Shown here: in pieces, positions 12,900-26,339 of the stretch
Position numbering within the stretch: the stretch's first letter is position 1
How the letters are laid out: each line of letters starts with the position of its first letter
DNA from: Montifringilla adamsi
Taxonomy: Eukaryota > Chordata > Aves > Passeriformes > Passeridae
Assembly (NCBI GenBank): GCA_017590115.1
Contig: JAGGNK010007004.1
Location: 11,034,418-11,098,417, forward strand
Length of the DNA: 64,000 bases
Reading direction: 5' to 3'
Translations under genes and position numbers: made by a program
Notes under the pieces: generated by a model
The model's input: only the letters and a program-made list of their open reading frames with translations
What the model was told of the DNA's origin: nothing
Databases searched by the model: none

Positions 12900-15800
12900 G
12901 TAGAGCATTAAATTCATCTTTAATATTAAGTTTTAAAAGGACCTTCACTATGTACTAGAACAATTCCTATATATGACCCTCATTGAAACACATGGATCAC
13001 AGCTGAAGACCATCTGAAGAGCAGAACCTTAAAATACTCATTTTAGAAGTTCATCTGGAAAAAAAAGTGTTCAGTTCGATGGCAAACCAATTAAGAAAAC
13101 TCCCACATTCCTATGTTGCCAGGCCTTGTTCATTAAAATCCTACAAAACTCAAGTTCACTTTAGCCTTGTTTCCAGCTTCAGCATTTTGCTCTTACTGCA
13201 TCTCCACTGTTAGGTACTTTCCTTGTTATACACACTAAATTGTTTTCTGGTTACTTTCTGACTCTTTGAATTTCCCAGACTCCTGCTCCCCTGTCATAAC
13301 ATCATCCTGAAGTTCTAGCTCATTCTGACACTAAAGCCTAATTCTATGTTTTAGCTCCTGAGTATAAGTAATTTAGTTTAGAGACAGGCACTCACAAACT
13401 TCTGTTATTCACCAGCTCTAGAGAAGGAGGTGGGCAGAGGGGGTGGGGGGAAAGGAGAAAACAGGCTGTTTCAATATGCTGGGACATAAATAGGCATTGA
13501 AATCTACTTTAATATAACCAGTCTTGAAAAACTGCCAGCCATAACAAATGCTATTACATAGCAGCGAGTCTGTGTGCCGGAGGATGCTCCAGGGAGCTGT
13601 CTGAGACTCCTATTCAGGCAAAACTTTGACTGATGGCCCCATTTCTGATAGTATTTTCCTCTGTACTGCATGTAAATAGTTATGATAACTCAACTGCTAT
13701 TCTCAGCTGTAATATATATACTTTTAGAATTTTTTGTGTGCTTTTACAAATAAGTTCTTGGAAGAAGATAGTTGTGGAGTGCTCCAAGAGCTCCTTAGCA
13801 TCTCCTCTATCTTCTCCCATCTCCTGTTCTTTCACTCCCAGCTCGGAGTTAACTGACAGGCTAAACTGTAGATTGGGTGGGTGGTGGGTGTTTTCTCGAT
13901 AAAAATAATATTCCTAGTATGTTCCATTACCCTAATAGTCTTCAGCAGGAAGCATTGCTGCTGCATTTGGTAACAAAAGAGTGTTCTTGTTCAAGCATCA
14001 GGGAAAAACCAGCTTCTGCCCCACACCTGAGAGCTGCAATGAGCATCACATAGCCCTCCACCACACCCATTCAGAAGTGAAATAGGGCCTCCTCTCTAGA
14101 GCAGGAACCATCACCACTGCTGTGATGTTAACAGCATGAGGGTCTACACCAATAGTTACTATCCAAAAACTCTCTCCAGAGGCATCACTTGATTTTGAAA
14201 ATATTTGGAGAAACACGTACACTAAAATTCACCCGCAGTACCCCCAAAGGCTGGTGCTGGATTTCTCCACCACACTTTGTCTAACAGCAGATCAGTGTGG
14301 ACACCTACAGAGATTAAGTTCTTCTATATAACATCTGCAAACACAGTGTATTAAACCCACACAGAGACAGAATAAAGGGGTATGAGGGAAGGGAAGGAAA
14401 AAACCCACAGTGAAATGGTGTGAGGAGATGCTGGGAGAAGGAACACATTCAGTACACCAAATAAAATCTCTGCAAGATCAAGTTTCTTGAGTTTATTCCC
14501 ACTCCTTTCCTATTACTTCCTCCTTCCCCATTTACCTCTTGTGCCAACAAGTTCCAGTTATTTCCTTTTGTTTCCAAGTTGCTGCTTGATACAGCACTTT
14601 TTCCCCTTCCCCCCTTCACTGTTTACAGACCCTTTAAAACAGGAAACAAAAAGCATTTCCTCAATGCATTTTAAAATGGAATTACCTTGATGCGCTCCTG
14701 CTCTCTGTCTCACTACATTTCCAAGGAGATTTTACTTGACTGCACAGCATCCTGTGCACATGCAGACAGAGAGGCCTCCAGAAAGTTTAACTTGCTAGTA
14801 AACAGCATTAAACTTCTCACTTTCTTTTTCATTTAGTTTTCTTTTAATTTGCGAATTGTGTTTATCTAGACTACTGTCTCAGTGATGGGACTGCACATCA
14901 GCAGGGTCAAGGTGAGGAAAATAAAGCCTTCTGCATGGAAGTTAATACATTTTTTGGCATGAAGATTCACACCCAGACCCGTCAGTGTCACCCATTCCAC
15001 CCCTAAGAGAATGTAGCATCACTGCTTCAGAGGATATGGAGGATGGGGGCTCACCTTTGAGCATGACGGTGACAATACAGCAAGTCACAGGTCACTCATG
15101 CGGACAAGTGTCCCTAAGGGGATGCCCAAACTTCACAGCTTACTCCTCTGTAGTCCCTTCCACTGCTCTCTGAGGCCCCAAGAGGGCTGTTCTCCTGCTG
15201 GATCAATGCAGCACACTGACACAGGGATTAAGGTCTTCAGCCAAGCTTACAGCCTGGGCTCTGCAGCTTAACTTCAGGCTGCCAACACATCAGAGCCCTG
15301 CAAATGGAGCTTTCTGAAACTGGCCCAAGTGAAAGTGGGACATTTCTAGGACTGAATGTCCTCAGCTGGATTGTTTGTTGTTAACTGGAACTTTTCTTCC
15401 TCTCTGACTCTCTCCATAAATCCCAAGAAACTCCTCTTGGCAGCTCAGTGATGATGTTACTGACGGATTCTCTACAATAATCTTTGCCATGCCTTTCAGA
15501 CACCGGGAGAGTATCCAAGAGCACTCTGTGCTTCCCCCATAACATTATGAGGAAGGAGCAGATATAAATCCCTGGGGCCCTTCCAGCTTCACTTCTGATG
15601 CCCATTCTGTGGATAGATGTGCGCTTCAGTGATAAAAGCATTAAGACAAGACAGTAAGAGCTTTCCACAAAACCTGGCAGTCCTGCCCATGATTGAAGAG
15701 AGTCTAGCAGGTCAATAAAGTTACTGAGAAATGGGTTTCCAATATTTCCTTTTCTTTTCTTATTTTTTAAACCTATTCCTCCCCTGCCCTAGTATTACTG

Positions 15801-18800
15801 GACTTGGTAAAAGCCCGAAGATCCTGAGATCACTAGCAAGAGCACAGTTATTTACTGGAAAGGTAAAAATGATAGAAAGCTTAACTGACATATGTCATCT
15901 CTCTCTATATATATATAAATATTTAAAACCCATTCTGAACAGTTGGATAATTTCTTTGGTTCAGCATTCAAGCTGGTACAAGCCTGCAGGAGCTCCTGAA
16001 GTGTACATGATCACACAGCAGCCCTGCTGCCTTAAACTTGGAGACCCAGGCAGAGACACAGGCTAGGAGCACAAATGGGTGAGCTGCTGGGCCTTAGAGG
16101 AAAGCAGATTTGCTTGCAAATTTGCTCTGAGCTGTGCTTTAAATCAATGCCTGGAAAAGAGATAAACAGGTACCAGGCTGGTCACATACCTGGGCTAAAA
16201 GACCTACCAACCTCAAATACTCACTACTGAGGAAGAAATGTAATTTTTTTTAATTGACCTTGTGACCAGCTCTTGAGAAGAGTTATGAAATATTATACTT
16301 TTGTCTAAGAAGTCCCTGATTCTCCAGAAGAACAGGAGAGCAGGTCTAGCCTATAGTTCAATGTACACACAGTGCATCCAGATTCAGCACTCATTAAATA
16401 AGAGACCAAATCAACAGGGAAATATTTGGAAGCATCTGAGTGGTTATAACAGAGCAGGAGGAGAGAAAACAAGATCACTAATGAGAACTGTGTATCCCTT
16501 TAGTACCAAGCATAATAGGGTTGTTTGCCTCCCAAGGCAGTAATTTTTTAAGTCCTACCCTCCACAGAGCAACTGAAATTCTGTGTAAGTGTGCTCCCTC
16601 CCACACCAAGGTTTTATGAGCTCTCTGCTCAGATGGGATGCTGACACCATGCTGTGTCTCTGTGCACCTGCATGGGACACCAAGAGTGCAGGGAGGGAAT
16701 GGCTGAGCCCTCCTGCTGGGGAGAAACCCTTCCAGCACCAAAGGGACATGAAGAACATTTGCCTCCTGAGGAAGGGGCTGTGGTGTGAACAGCTCTGCAC
16801 AGCAGCACTTGTGAGAGGGAGCACATGGGGAAGGGGCAAGGGCCTAAACCCCCGTGGAAGAGAGCTCAGCCAGCTGAGTCACAGGGAAGGTGCCCTTCCT
16901 CACTGAGAGCTGGCTTCAAAAAAATCCAAAGCTCTTGCACCACACTCTAGGTTAAAAGCAATGAGTCAATCACACAGTTTTGCACAAGAGCTCCTGCACA
17001 CACCCAGCACTTCTGGAGGATGTGGTCCCTGTGCTGGCATGAGGGGACAGCAGGGAACAGCAGTGTAGGGTGTGTGCTGCAGTCAGGAAGATGGTAAAGC
17101 CCAACAGGCTGAGCCACAAGGGCTCATCTCTAGGTTCATTTTAATAGTTGTTTTTGCTTTCAGGTTACTGAGCTCGCCATGGCTTTGAGCTCATCCAGAG
17201 ATGAGCAGCTCAGCTGAGATATGCCTGCTTCAGGGTGAGCAAGAGCCTTTTGCACGGTTCCAGCCTCTGCTAACCAGCCCTGAGCTGTCAGTGATGTCCC
17301 CACAGTTGGTGGCTGTGCTGCACTTCTCTGTGGAGAGAAATTATCCCCACCTCCTGTTGCTTGCCACTTCGGGGGGGCCTATTTTTATCTCGGTGGTGTG
17401 ATGTTGTACAGCAGCAGCATGGATACCATGGGAAGAGGAGGAAAGCACAGGCTGCCTGCTGACCAGCTGGCTGCTGCACGAGGCTGCGAGCAGCGCCGCT
17501 AGCGCGTCCCTCCTGAACAGATTGCTTTGTAAATCCTGAGCAACTGCAGTAGCCAATTTGTTGCCAAAGCTCATGTCAGCCAGCAACTCAGGGCTACTCC
17601 AAGGCTTTTCATCATCCTTCCTCCTACACAGTATTGGATGTGGAGAAACATTTAGATGCTTCATAGGCAGGTGGAGGCACTTTAGTAGGACAGGGCTGTT
17701 TGCTGGGTTTTAGAAGCAGCAGCAAGCTGACAGTGTCTCATATAAAACCACAGCTCTGCTTAAGTAAAGTATGTGTATAAGAGATTCAGTCCAAACCATG
17801 GAAGATAAAAAAGCAATGCCTTATTTCAAGGATGGTAAGGGAGAGAGCAGATTAAGCAATATACTCAAGCACACAGGAAATGTGCAGCACCAGTGGTACT
17901 GGATCTCTGCTCCCCTACTTCCCACAACAGGAAGACAATCATACAACGGTCAGATAAAGGAGCCAACTCCCTGTATACTGAAATTTTGAGTCAATATCTC
18001 ACTCAAAGAACCTTCAGGGCTTTGAACCTTTTGCATGAAGGCCTATGTGAGAGCTGTGTGCACTGCCACAGCCTCCACCTTTGGGAAAGATTTACACTAC
18101 AGAGCTGAGCAACTCCCTGCATCCACCAAGTGCCTGACCAGAGAGCCATTACTACCTTCAGAGCCAGTGGCCAGCAGCCAGTTGTGGCAGATCCAAGGGG
18201 ACGGCCAGCCAGCTCCCAGCTTATCTGTGGGGATGACCTGGCTACCCCACAAATAATGACTTCTTTTGGCGATTGTATTTAGCTTAGAAGAACATTCTCC
18301 CTTAGTCAGCATCTGAACGAACATTTCTGTTAGGTCAGTGTGGGGCTGAAGAAGATGCCACAATGGAGAAAGACAACTACAGCACAAAGCAGGGGAGTTC
18401 AAGTGTTCATCTGATCTGAGAGTGGATTCACAGCATGCTCCTTTCTTTAACATATACTTTAATTTCCTGCTCCTAACTGCACCATATTTTATTCAGCATG
18501 CAGGGAAAAAATAGATGAAATTTATTCCTATCAGCAGGAGTCTTCCACTTTCTGCTGGCAGCAATAGGATAAATGTAGGATGGGCAGAAACACAAACATT
18601 CTGTCCAGAATTAGGTTTTTCTCTTAAGAAATGACAAGGAATAATCGCACCTATTCATTAACATAGCTGGCTGTATGTGTGCACATGCAGGGAAGGAAGA
18701 GGGATAAAACTCTGGAATACAAAGGTTTTGCATCAGCAGTTTCTTAGTGCAACTACTTTGAGCCAAAGGGAAACATTTCTCTAGAATGACTAATTAATTT

Positions 18801-19590
18801 ATTTAACATGTGAACAAAGATACTTGGAGCTATGTCTAGAACATTTCTGAAATCTCTCAAATCCCATCAGATTACACAAAATGAAGTAGTAGGATTTTTA
18901 CTTTTGCCAATGAAACCATAAAGCCAAATTCCCCTTGACCTGAGTAGGCTCAGAAGACAAGAAACTTTTGAGGAAAAAGAGAGAAAGCTGGTGCAGGGAA
19001 GCAGTATGCCAATGCTGGGTTCACATGGAATATTTGAAACAGGTTTTTCCTCCCAGTTCTCTGCATGAGAGCCCTCCAGTTTAAGAGCAGGGTCTGCTTC
19101 TTTTTGTAAGAAGCCATCACTTTTGTGCAATCAGTGCTTATTCACTAGGAAATGCTACTCTTTCTCTGGCAAAATTTATCCTGCAGACTTTTGAATGTGG
19201 TGCTAATTATATCTAGATACATAAATGCACAAGTTCAGTTTAGAGCATTTTCCCAAACTCTCCTTCCCTTCAAAGTGTGGGGCTGGTACGCATTTCCACA
19301 AGCAGCTGATTTTTACTGAGAGAAGTATCTGTCCAAAGATTATACTCAATTTGAGACAGAAGTGTAAAACGCAAGTCTGATGCTTCTGAAACTCCCATTC
19401 TAATTTCAATTAAGCTTTGTTTAGGGGAAAGTTATGAGGGAAAGGAGGAAGTGGAGACTTGCTGGAGGAAATCACCTGGATTTTCTTTTCCTTCATCTTA
19501 CGTTGCCTTAAAAAGTCTACCAGACAAAATCCCAATGCACTTGGGATATTCTGTACACAGACATTATATTCAGGACTCCTCCCAGACAAA
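12900..19590. other. Presumed intron of the ovochymase-like gene; nothing assigned
   Basis: 6.7 kb without a recognisable exon, LTR end or CR1 tail. The first exon of the third CUB domain should fall here but was not found. Confidence 0.45.
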
Positions 19591-19600
19591 GACAACTCAC

Positions 19601-19742
19601 CTTTTCTTAGCATTCCCATCCAGTCCAGGAAAATCTTCACCCTTGAATAGACCCCTGGTTTCTTTGGCACCACCACCACCCCACCTGACAACGCTGTCAA
19701 GTGTAAATGTCCATATCCAATGGTGCAAACCAAAGGGCCATC
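19601..19742 (-). pseudogene. Second S1 domain, last exon, catalytic motif lost
   Basis: 142 bases between a TCCTAG acceptor and an AAAAG|GTGAGT donor, fully open. It starts DGPLVCTIGYGH and ends PKKPGVYSRVKIFLDWM, the hallmark C-terminal end of a trypsin fold. The GDSGG that should open this exon is missing (only GATGGCCC remains), and the SWG..C part is replaced by a GTG-rich run. Proteolytic activity is not expected. Confidence 0.65.
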
Positions 19743-19929
19743 CTAGGAACCAAGAGAGAGGACTCAGCGATCTCATTTGGCTTCTGCACTGCTGCAGGTA
19801 AGAAGAGAACTGCTGGAACCCTATTTGCCCAGAAGAGCCCTCCTGCAAGAACTGGGAATAGAGCTACTGGTGCCACTCAGCAGCAGCCTGAACTGTTGGA
19901 TTATGCCATGGCATGGAGCATTACAAGCG

Positions 19930-20540
19930 AGGACACTCCTCGATTTACCTTTTCACTTCCAACCATCAATAAAAGAGAACCACTACAAAGATATCACTAG
20001 ACTGTTTTACCACCAGAGGCGAAAAACTCACCTACTATTTATCAGTACTTCATAACAAAAGCTTTGTCTCCGACCCAACAAAAGCACCCACAGCCAAGAA
20101 TTTTACACTATATAGATGACTTACTCTTTGCAACACCAACTCAAAAAAAATTAGAACAGACTAAAGACAGCATCATCGCTGAAGTTCAAATTGTAGACTA
20201 AAAATTTCAACATCGAAAATACAAGAAATCTCACCCTAAAAATATTTCTATTTCTATCACTATATTATACTAGAAATACTTTTAAATTAATTATTGAAAA
20301 TTACCTCATGTCTTACTACAATATATTTTTCATCATTCTATTTCTTTAAAATATTTAATCTTATTTACAAAACCATCTTTTAAAACTTATTTTTAATTCT
20401 ATTTCTCTCTTAACAATATCTGTCTTATAATATTTCTAAATCAACAATTCTTATCTCAAAATTTACACACAAATACATACTATATAAACTTTCTATTAAA
20501 CTTTAAAAATTGTCTACAAATTCATTTCCCACATGCAATG
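19930..20540 (+). mobile_element. Retroviral pol (reverse transcriptase) fragment, G-poor
   Basis: Plus-strand frame with DTPRFTFSLPTINKREPLQ, then an in-frame TAG at 19998-20000 where a Trp is expected. It continues with AKNSPT and the catalytic motif YIDD at 20109-20120. From about 20180 to 20530 G almost disappears (none in 20341-20400). It resembles class II (beta-like) retroviral RT and differs from the RT in the 37.4 kb provirus. No LTR was found beside it. It lies in the intron between two ovochymase-like exons. Confidence 0.72.
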
Positions 20541-20988
20541 AAGAGACTGATTTAAAAGCTTGGTTATCGTTGAATGAGGACTGAGCACAGGCTGAAACAA
20601 AGTATGCTTGAAGTGTGCTCTTCAGTGTTACACATCATTTATTAGTCCACCATAAGATTGTGATATTGAGCAGAACTCATTTTAGCTTGACAATGCCTCA
20701 GTCAGAATTACTTGGCCTTTTATTTACGCAGCTGGTCTCACCCGCTTGACTTGTGATTCTGGGGAGATTAGTCAGTTCTTCAGCAGTGCTTAAAGAATTT
20801 TATAAAAACAATACAAGTCATAGTTTACCTTGACAAAAGAGTGCAGTGAAAAGGAGTTCCAAGGAAGTGACAATGGGAAGTATTTCACTGGGATCACAGA
20901 TGGACCTTAGGATGTGGAAGTCCTTTCCAGTCCCTTTTCCTAAGTGACCCACAGACATTCATATGCAGACATTTTCAAGAGTACTCAC

Positions 20989-21115
20989 CTCTAATATTTC
21001 TTCCCCTGAGGAGTCCTGCTCTCCCACAGAAACAAAGCCAGCACAAAGGATCCTGGCAGTGATCCCTCCAGAGTAACTGAAGCAGTCATTTATCTCACAG
21101 ACTTCATTCTCAAGT
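20989..21115 (-). pseudogene. Second S1 domain, exon before the catalytic Ser
   Basis: The minus-strand open frame reads APVLENEVCEIND, CFSYSGGITARILCAGF and VSVGEQDSSGEE. This is a clear S1 segment (VP.L....C, ITARMLCAG). In the family it ends DSCQG| at a phase-1 donor. Here the sequence after EQDS lacks the Cys, and GGGGAAGAA stands where a GT donor is expected. A consensus GTGAGT donor lies 21 bases further on, so the junction may have moved. Confidence 0.62.
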
Positions 21116-22432
21116 ACAGGTGCTCATGTCTGCTGCAACCACCTAGCTCAGCTCCCATCTGGCTGGGAAAAAAATCTGAGGTTAGGTCTGGGCAGAAGAA
21201 GAAAATACTTCTGAGAGAAATGTAATTTCAGCAGCATCCAGAGAAATGTTGAAGTCAGAGCTCAGCACGCCTAAGTAGGGATGCACCCCAATGGTCTTCA
21301 CCTGTCTCATCTGTGACCAGGGCAGAGAGGAACAAGCTGCCTTTTAAGTGCAGCCTGAACATATACTTGTAAAGGAAGAGGGGAAAACAACCCCACAGAT
21401 TATGACCAACCTCCAAAGAGGTCATGAAAAGAAATTTTTAAAAGGTGTAAGGACTTGGAAAAACAAATTCCCTACTTCTCCAGTCACTTGAGAAGGCTAC
21501 TGGAACAGATTACATGGACCTCTTGAGACTAAAATGAAGGCGTCACTGTGCAAACACAAGCCATTAAGGTTTTGCAGAAGCCTGGTGTGAGCCACTTGAG
21601 CTTCTTTCACACATGTATTTCTTCCTCTTCCCCATTAGGAAGAAAGATTCAGCAAGGTTTTATAGACAGATATATTGCATGGCACTAAGGGAGTAAGATG
21701 TTGAGGGTACACAGTCATCTCTTTTAGATTTTAAGACTTTTTACTGCCAGTAGTAAGGACCAGGTATAAAACATACTTCCTTACACTGCAAGTTAGCTGA
21801 ATGAAACCAGAGTTACTGGATTTCGCTCCTCATTCTTCAGCCTGTGCTACTTATCAGTCATTTTGCCTTGCTGCCAACACTTTTATCTGTACGTATAGGT
21901 CTGGTTTGAGAAGTATTACAGGGTCAAATACACCAAAGTCAGCACTTTTTATGGTATTGCTTGGGTTTCTACCTGTTCTATTGACTCTTTTAGAGCCTCA
22001 AAATGGTCTCCTGCGATCACAGTCCAGTGCAAGGGTTTATTGGACCTGTATGCTGAAATCAAACATTGACATGATGATATTGACGTTTGATGAAATCAAA
22101 CCTATTGGAGTTACTTACAGTCAGCCATAGAGCTTCCTAATTCAGCAGTCACACAGCCCTTCTGGCTCTTCTCTAACTAGTCACTTATTCCCAGGACTGC
22201 TGAGCAGGAGCTTCTCACGGTGACAACTGTGTTCCATCCGTTCTGGCTCTGATAGCAGAGACTCCAACTAGCTTTAATGGATCTCCTTCAAGGAAAACCA
22301 AACTCTTCCCATCTCAAAAATAGGTGTTCATGGAGAAAGGGCAGAAGAAAGGTTTTGCAGAAGACAAAAAGGTGTGAATATAATTTATAGCTGTGGCCCC
22401 AGCCTGGAGGAGCAGGGCAGTGCATAGCATGG

Positions 22433-23163
22433 TGTGGCATTCACATTCTCTGGAAAAATCCCTTCACCTAGCATTTTTCTCCTGGGAAACTGAGAAGCCT
22501 CAGAAAAAGGAAAACAATTCTTACCTCATTTGCTTCTCCTCTGTTTTGCTCATGTGGAATGTGTTTGGAGATTGTTTACCCACATGTGATTGCCTTATTG
22601 GATTCTGGTGTGAGTTGTTTTCACTCATGGGCCAATCAGTGCCAAGCTGTGTCAAGACTCTAGAAAGAGTCAAAAGTTTTCATTATTATCTTTTTAGCAT
22701 TCTGTAATCCTTACTATCCTTACTGTAGTATAATATTATATCATATCCTATAATATAATTTCATTTAATATCATATAATATAATATCATATCACATAATA
22801 TCATATCATATCAAGTAATATGATATGATATCATAAAACCTGATATTAAATAATACGATATCATATGATATATCATGTCATATATCGTATCATGTTCATA
22901 TCATATAATGTACTATAATATAATCTCATATCACATCATACCATGCCGTACCATATAACAAAATATAATAAAATACAAGTTATAATATACTATACTACAA
23001 GTTATAATATATTATACTATAATATACTAAGTTATAATATACTATACTATCATATCACATCATATTGCATCAATATCATATCAATATCATAACAAATTAG
23101 GCTTTTGAGAACATGGAGTCAGACTCATCATTCCTCCCTGCCATGGGGACCCCTGCAAATACA
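22433..23163 (+). mobile_element. Solo LTR, TGTGGCATT family, copy 2, with expanded TA-rich core
   Basis: Starts TGTGGCATTCACATTCTC and ends CTGCAAATACA. It is flanked by the direct repeat ATAGCATGG (22424-22432 and 23164-23172); part of the nine bases may match by chance. It is about 320 bases longer than copy 1, and the excess is the TA-rich array in its centre. Confidence 0.82.
22725..23095 (+). repeat. TA-rich minisatellite-like array (ATCATAT / ATAATAT units)
   Basis: About 370 bases of imperfect short units such as TATCATATAATA and TATACTATACTA with very little G. It occupies the position of the short TAGTATAGTATT tract in the related LTR at 5033. Confidence 0.85.
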
Positions 23164-23174
23164 ATAGCATGGGG

Positions 23175-26100
23175 AGAGGAGCAGAGGGGGCCTGGGAACA
23201 TGCTGGTCACACCCACAGCCACACACTGTGGGCAGGCTGATGACAGCCCTGTCACACTGGCAATCTCCAAGCAGCTTCAGGGCAGCAGTGAGGACAGCAG
23301 GACAGCCTCCTCAGTCCCACTAACGTGCTTGAACAGTTACTGGGGAGTAACTGGGGAAAAAAACACAGGTGTCTACAAAGGAGCCAGAAATCTCTCCATA
23401 CCTTCACAGGCAAATCTCTTGTTTTCCTGGATAACCTCAGACCATGGATGTAGCAAAGCCAAAGATGAAGGAGAGAGGAAATTTGTGTGCTCTGTCTGGA
23501 AGTACTGGGGGTAGGAAAAAATCAGTGAATGAAAACTTGAATCCTAAGGAGTAGCTCCTTCAGGGAGCTAGTGAGGCTCGGGTACTGAAAGAAGATCTCT
23601 GCCACACTCCACCCTCTGTCCCTGCTCCCAGTAGGAAGCACAAGCAACCAGAATTGAGAGGATGTACCACAAGTATGGATACGAGTGATGGAGCACCTGT
23701 GAATCACTTTTCATCCACACAAGTGCACAAGAGGGGACTTGAGGTCAGAAAACAAATGCTTCAATGCATAATCCTCTTATAAGTTAGAGGAAAGAGCCTC
23801 AGACCAAATCAACTGAACCAAATTTAATTTCTTTACCTAAAGGGACATCCTGAAGATACAATATTGGTGCAGTTAATCCTGAACCTTCCCTACCTGCCTC
23901 CTCTGTAAGAGGAAAGAAGTAAGAGTTAGCCCTGACTTGGCTCTATAGCTCTGGCTTGTCCCCTCAAAACAAGTCCCCACTCTGGAAGGCAAAAGTTAAC
24001 CATCTCAAGCAGCAGCTGGCACACACTCATGAAAGTAGGAGGTAGCAACAGCGAAATGGTCCCCAGGAGCAAGGCTCTCCTCTGTAGTGAGGTTTTCAAA
24101 AGACATATCAGACTTACAGAATTAACAAGACTACTTGTTTCAGGTAGCAGAAGTTAGTCATCTCATTTCTCAGCGAGAATAAGAAAAAAAGCACTGGATT
24201 CAGCTACCTTATTCAGCAAAGGGAGCCCTGCTACAAGTAACTATTCTGTTTTAAAGTTACCTTGACATAATGCAGCAAGATTAGCCAGAAAAATAAGCTC
24301 GGGTATCAAAGAATAGCTGCACATGATGCGGAAATCCCCAGACACACCAAGCATCTCTCTACTAACAAATGAACAAAAGTGAGCCAGGCTCTAAACCCTC
24401 TGAAGCTGTTCTCCCCATCACTTTGAAAATGTTACCAGCATGCTATTCTCTGAATTCAGCACTGGTTTGGGAGTTGAGAATCCACAGAGATTACCTGCAG
24501 GAATGAACAAGAAACTGTATTTTTAAGATGAGAAATATAATTCTATAAGTACCTGTGGCTTTAGCTAATTTAGGTTTCTAAAAAATGCAAAACTATAAAG
24601 ACTTGGCAACTTTCTGATTAGAAAGCAAGAGCAGCCAGGATTAATCTACCACAGTTATGGCACATGTACATAAAATCAATCCTAGTTTTTTTATAGAGGA
24701 ATTACAAGTAGTCTTCAACACACAGTGTGAATGTCCCTCATTACACAAAACAGAATTCCAACCCATCAAACTACACTTGAGAATTGAATTTGCCACCATC
24801 ACAAGCAAAGTCTCTCTAGAATAGGCTACATGTCCAGGTTAAGGACCCAGAAAGCAGCTGCCAGACTTTTCTCCCTATTGAGAGAATTCAGTTTGCATAA
24901 CATCTCAAAGTCCTGTAACTGCAGCTGGATAGGAAGATTGCACTTTATTCCAGAGGAGCATTCATGTAGGAATCTGAATTTCTGATGGCAAAACTGTGCT
25001 GGAAAGCATCAAGGGAAATGCTCCAGGATGCTGAAAGCTCTCCCATGAAAGATTCCAGATCCAAAATTGTCAGCCTTGTTCCCCCCATTTAAACATTCCT
25101 TTGCAATGGAAACCAGATTTTTTTAATTTTTTTTTTGCAACTGTAGCGCTAATACTCATGCAGCACTTGGTAAACACATGCAACTAAATTACCACCACAA
25201 AACAGATTCACACGGACCAAATGAAAAATAGAAAAAGGGGGGAAAATAGAACCCTTTGCAAGAGATCACTTGTCAATGGCAAACCCAAGACAGTTCAAGA
25301 CTTTTACCCATCTTATCTGGTAAAAAGGAAAGAGCACCAGGGCCTGAGCATTCTACTCTGGTTTCTGGTTAACACACAGGTCTGTAAAGGGGCAACCACA
25401 ATTCAAGCCAAATATCCTCACTTCAGAGCACAAGACTGCTTTTCACCTCAAGAATAAATACCGAGCTCTGTAAAAGTGAGTGTGGTGCCTGGAATCTGTT
25501 TTTTGAAAAAAGGCTATTGCAACATGCTTTCCTCTCATCCAAGTAGGATGAACATCTGGAAATACAGAAACTAAAAAAAAAAAAAAAAAAAAAGGAAAGT
25601 AAAGAACATTTCTTTCACTGAAGATTTTCATATTGATAGAACTGAAGCAGATTTAAAGTGAGAAATTAAAAAATATTTCCTTCTGAAAGGGTGGGCAAAA
25701 GATGACTCAGATCAGCAATTTTTTCATTGATGAATCTTCAACAGAACTACTTCAATACGCCAAGAATCCATTTCAGTAGGATTAAACACCCACCACCAAT
25801 CATCCTTTCATTCTGCCTTTCTTTGTACGTTTGTCTTTTTCAGTGGCACTTAGAGCAAGGTTCTCTGGCAGTCTCCTGGAAGAGAGCAAAGCCAAAAGCC
25901 ACATCCAGCAGCACACACTTGTGCACTCCACAGGCTCTGCAGCACATGAGCCATGGTCCCACACCCAGCTCTGCAACAGCAGCAGGCTCTTCATGGGAAA
26001 GCAAGACCTTGGATCAGGATGTGGGATCTCCTGTGCCCATGGCACACCTGGCCATCATGACAGGCAAGACAAAAGGACAAAGCCTCAAGGCTGCTGCAGA

Positions 26101-26335
26101 AATCCTTCCAGGAGTACAGAGTACCATGGTACCACACAGCATATTTTGGTGATAAAACATGCCTGTTTCCACAGGATTGCTAATTAAAGTCTGAAACAAT
26201 TAGTGCTCACACAGCTGGTTTGCTTCTTCCTCACAATAAACAGTAACTGCATCATAAATGCAGCACAGGCTAAGTTCCACAGCAAAGTCTTCCAACTGCA
26301 GCTGCAAAGTGGACAAGAAAGAGGGGATTCTCAAA
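23175..26335. other. Presumed intron; second S1 start exons not found
   Basis: The IVGG, TAAHC and Asp-region exons of the second S1 domain are expected between 28.2 and 21.1 kb but no matching frame was seen. One poly-A run is present. Confidence 0.4.
25573..25593. repeat. Poly-A run
   Basis: About 21 consecutive A. Confidence 0.85.
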
Positions 26336-26339
26336 ACTG

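Noticed and set aside
22385..22410. Minus-strand GWG next to the LTR at 22433
   Set aside because: Only three residues match the S1 pattern and the flanks do not resemble a protease.
25990..26199. Minus frame ALRLCPFVLPV resembling the S1 'CLP' segment
   Set aside because: Short similarity without splice sites. Order would fit but evidence is insufficient.
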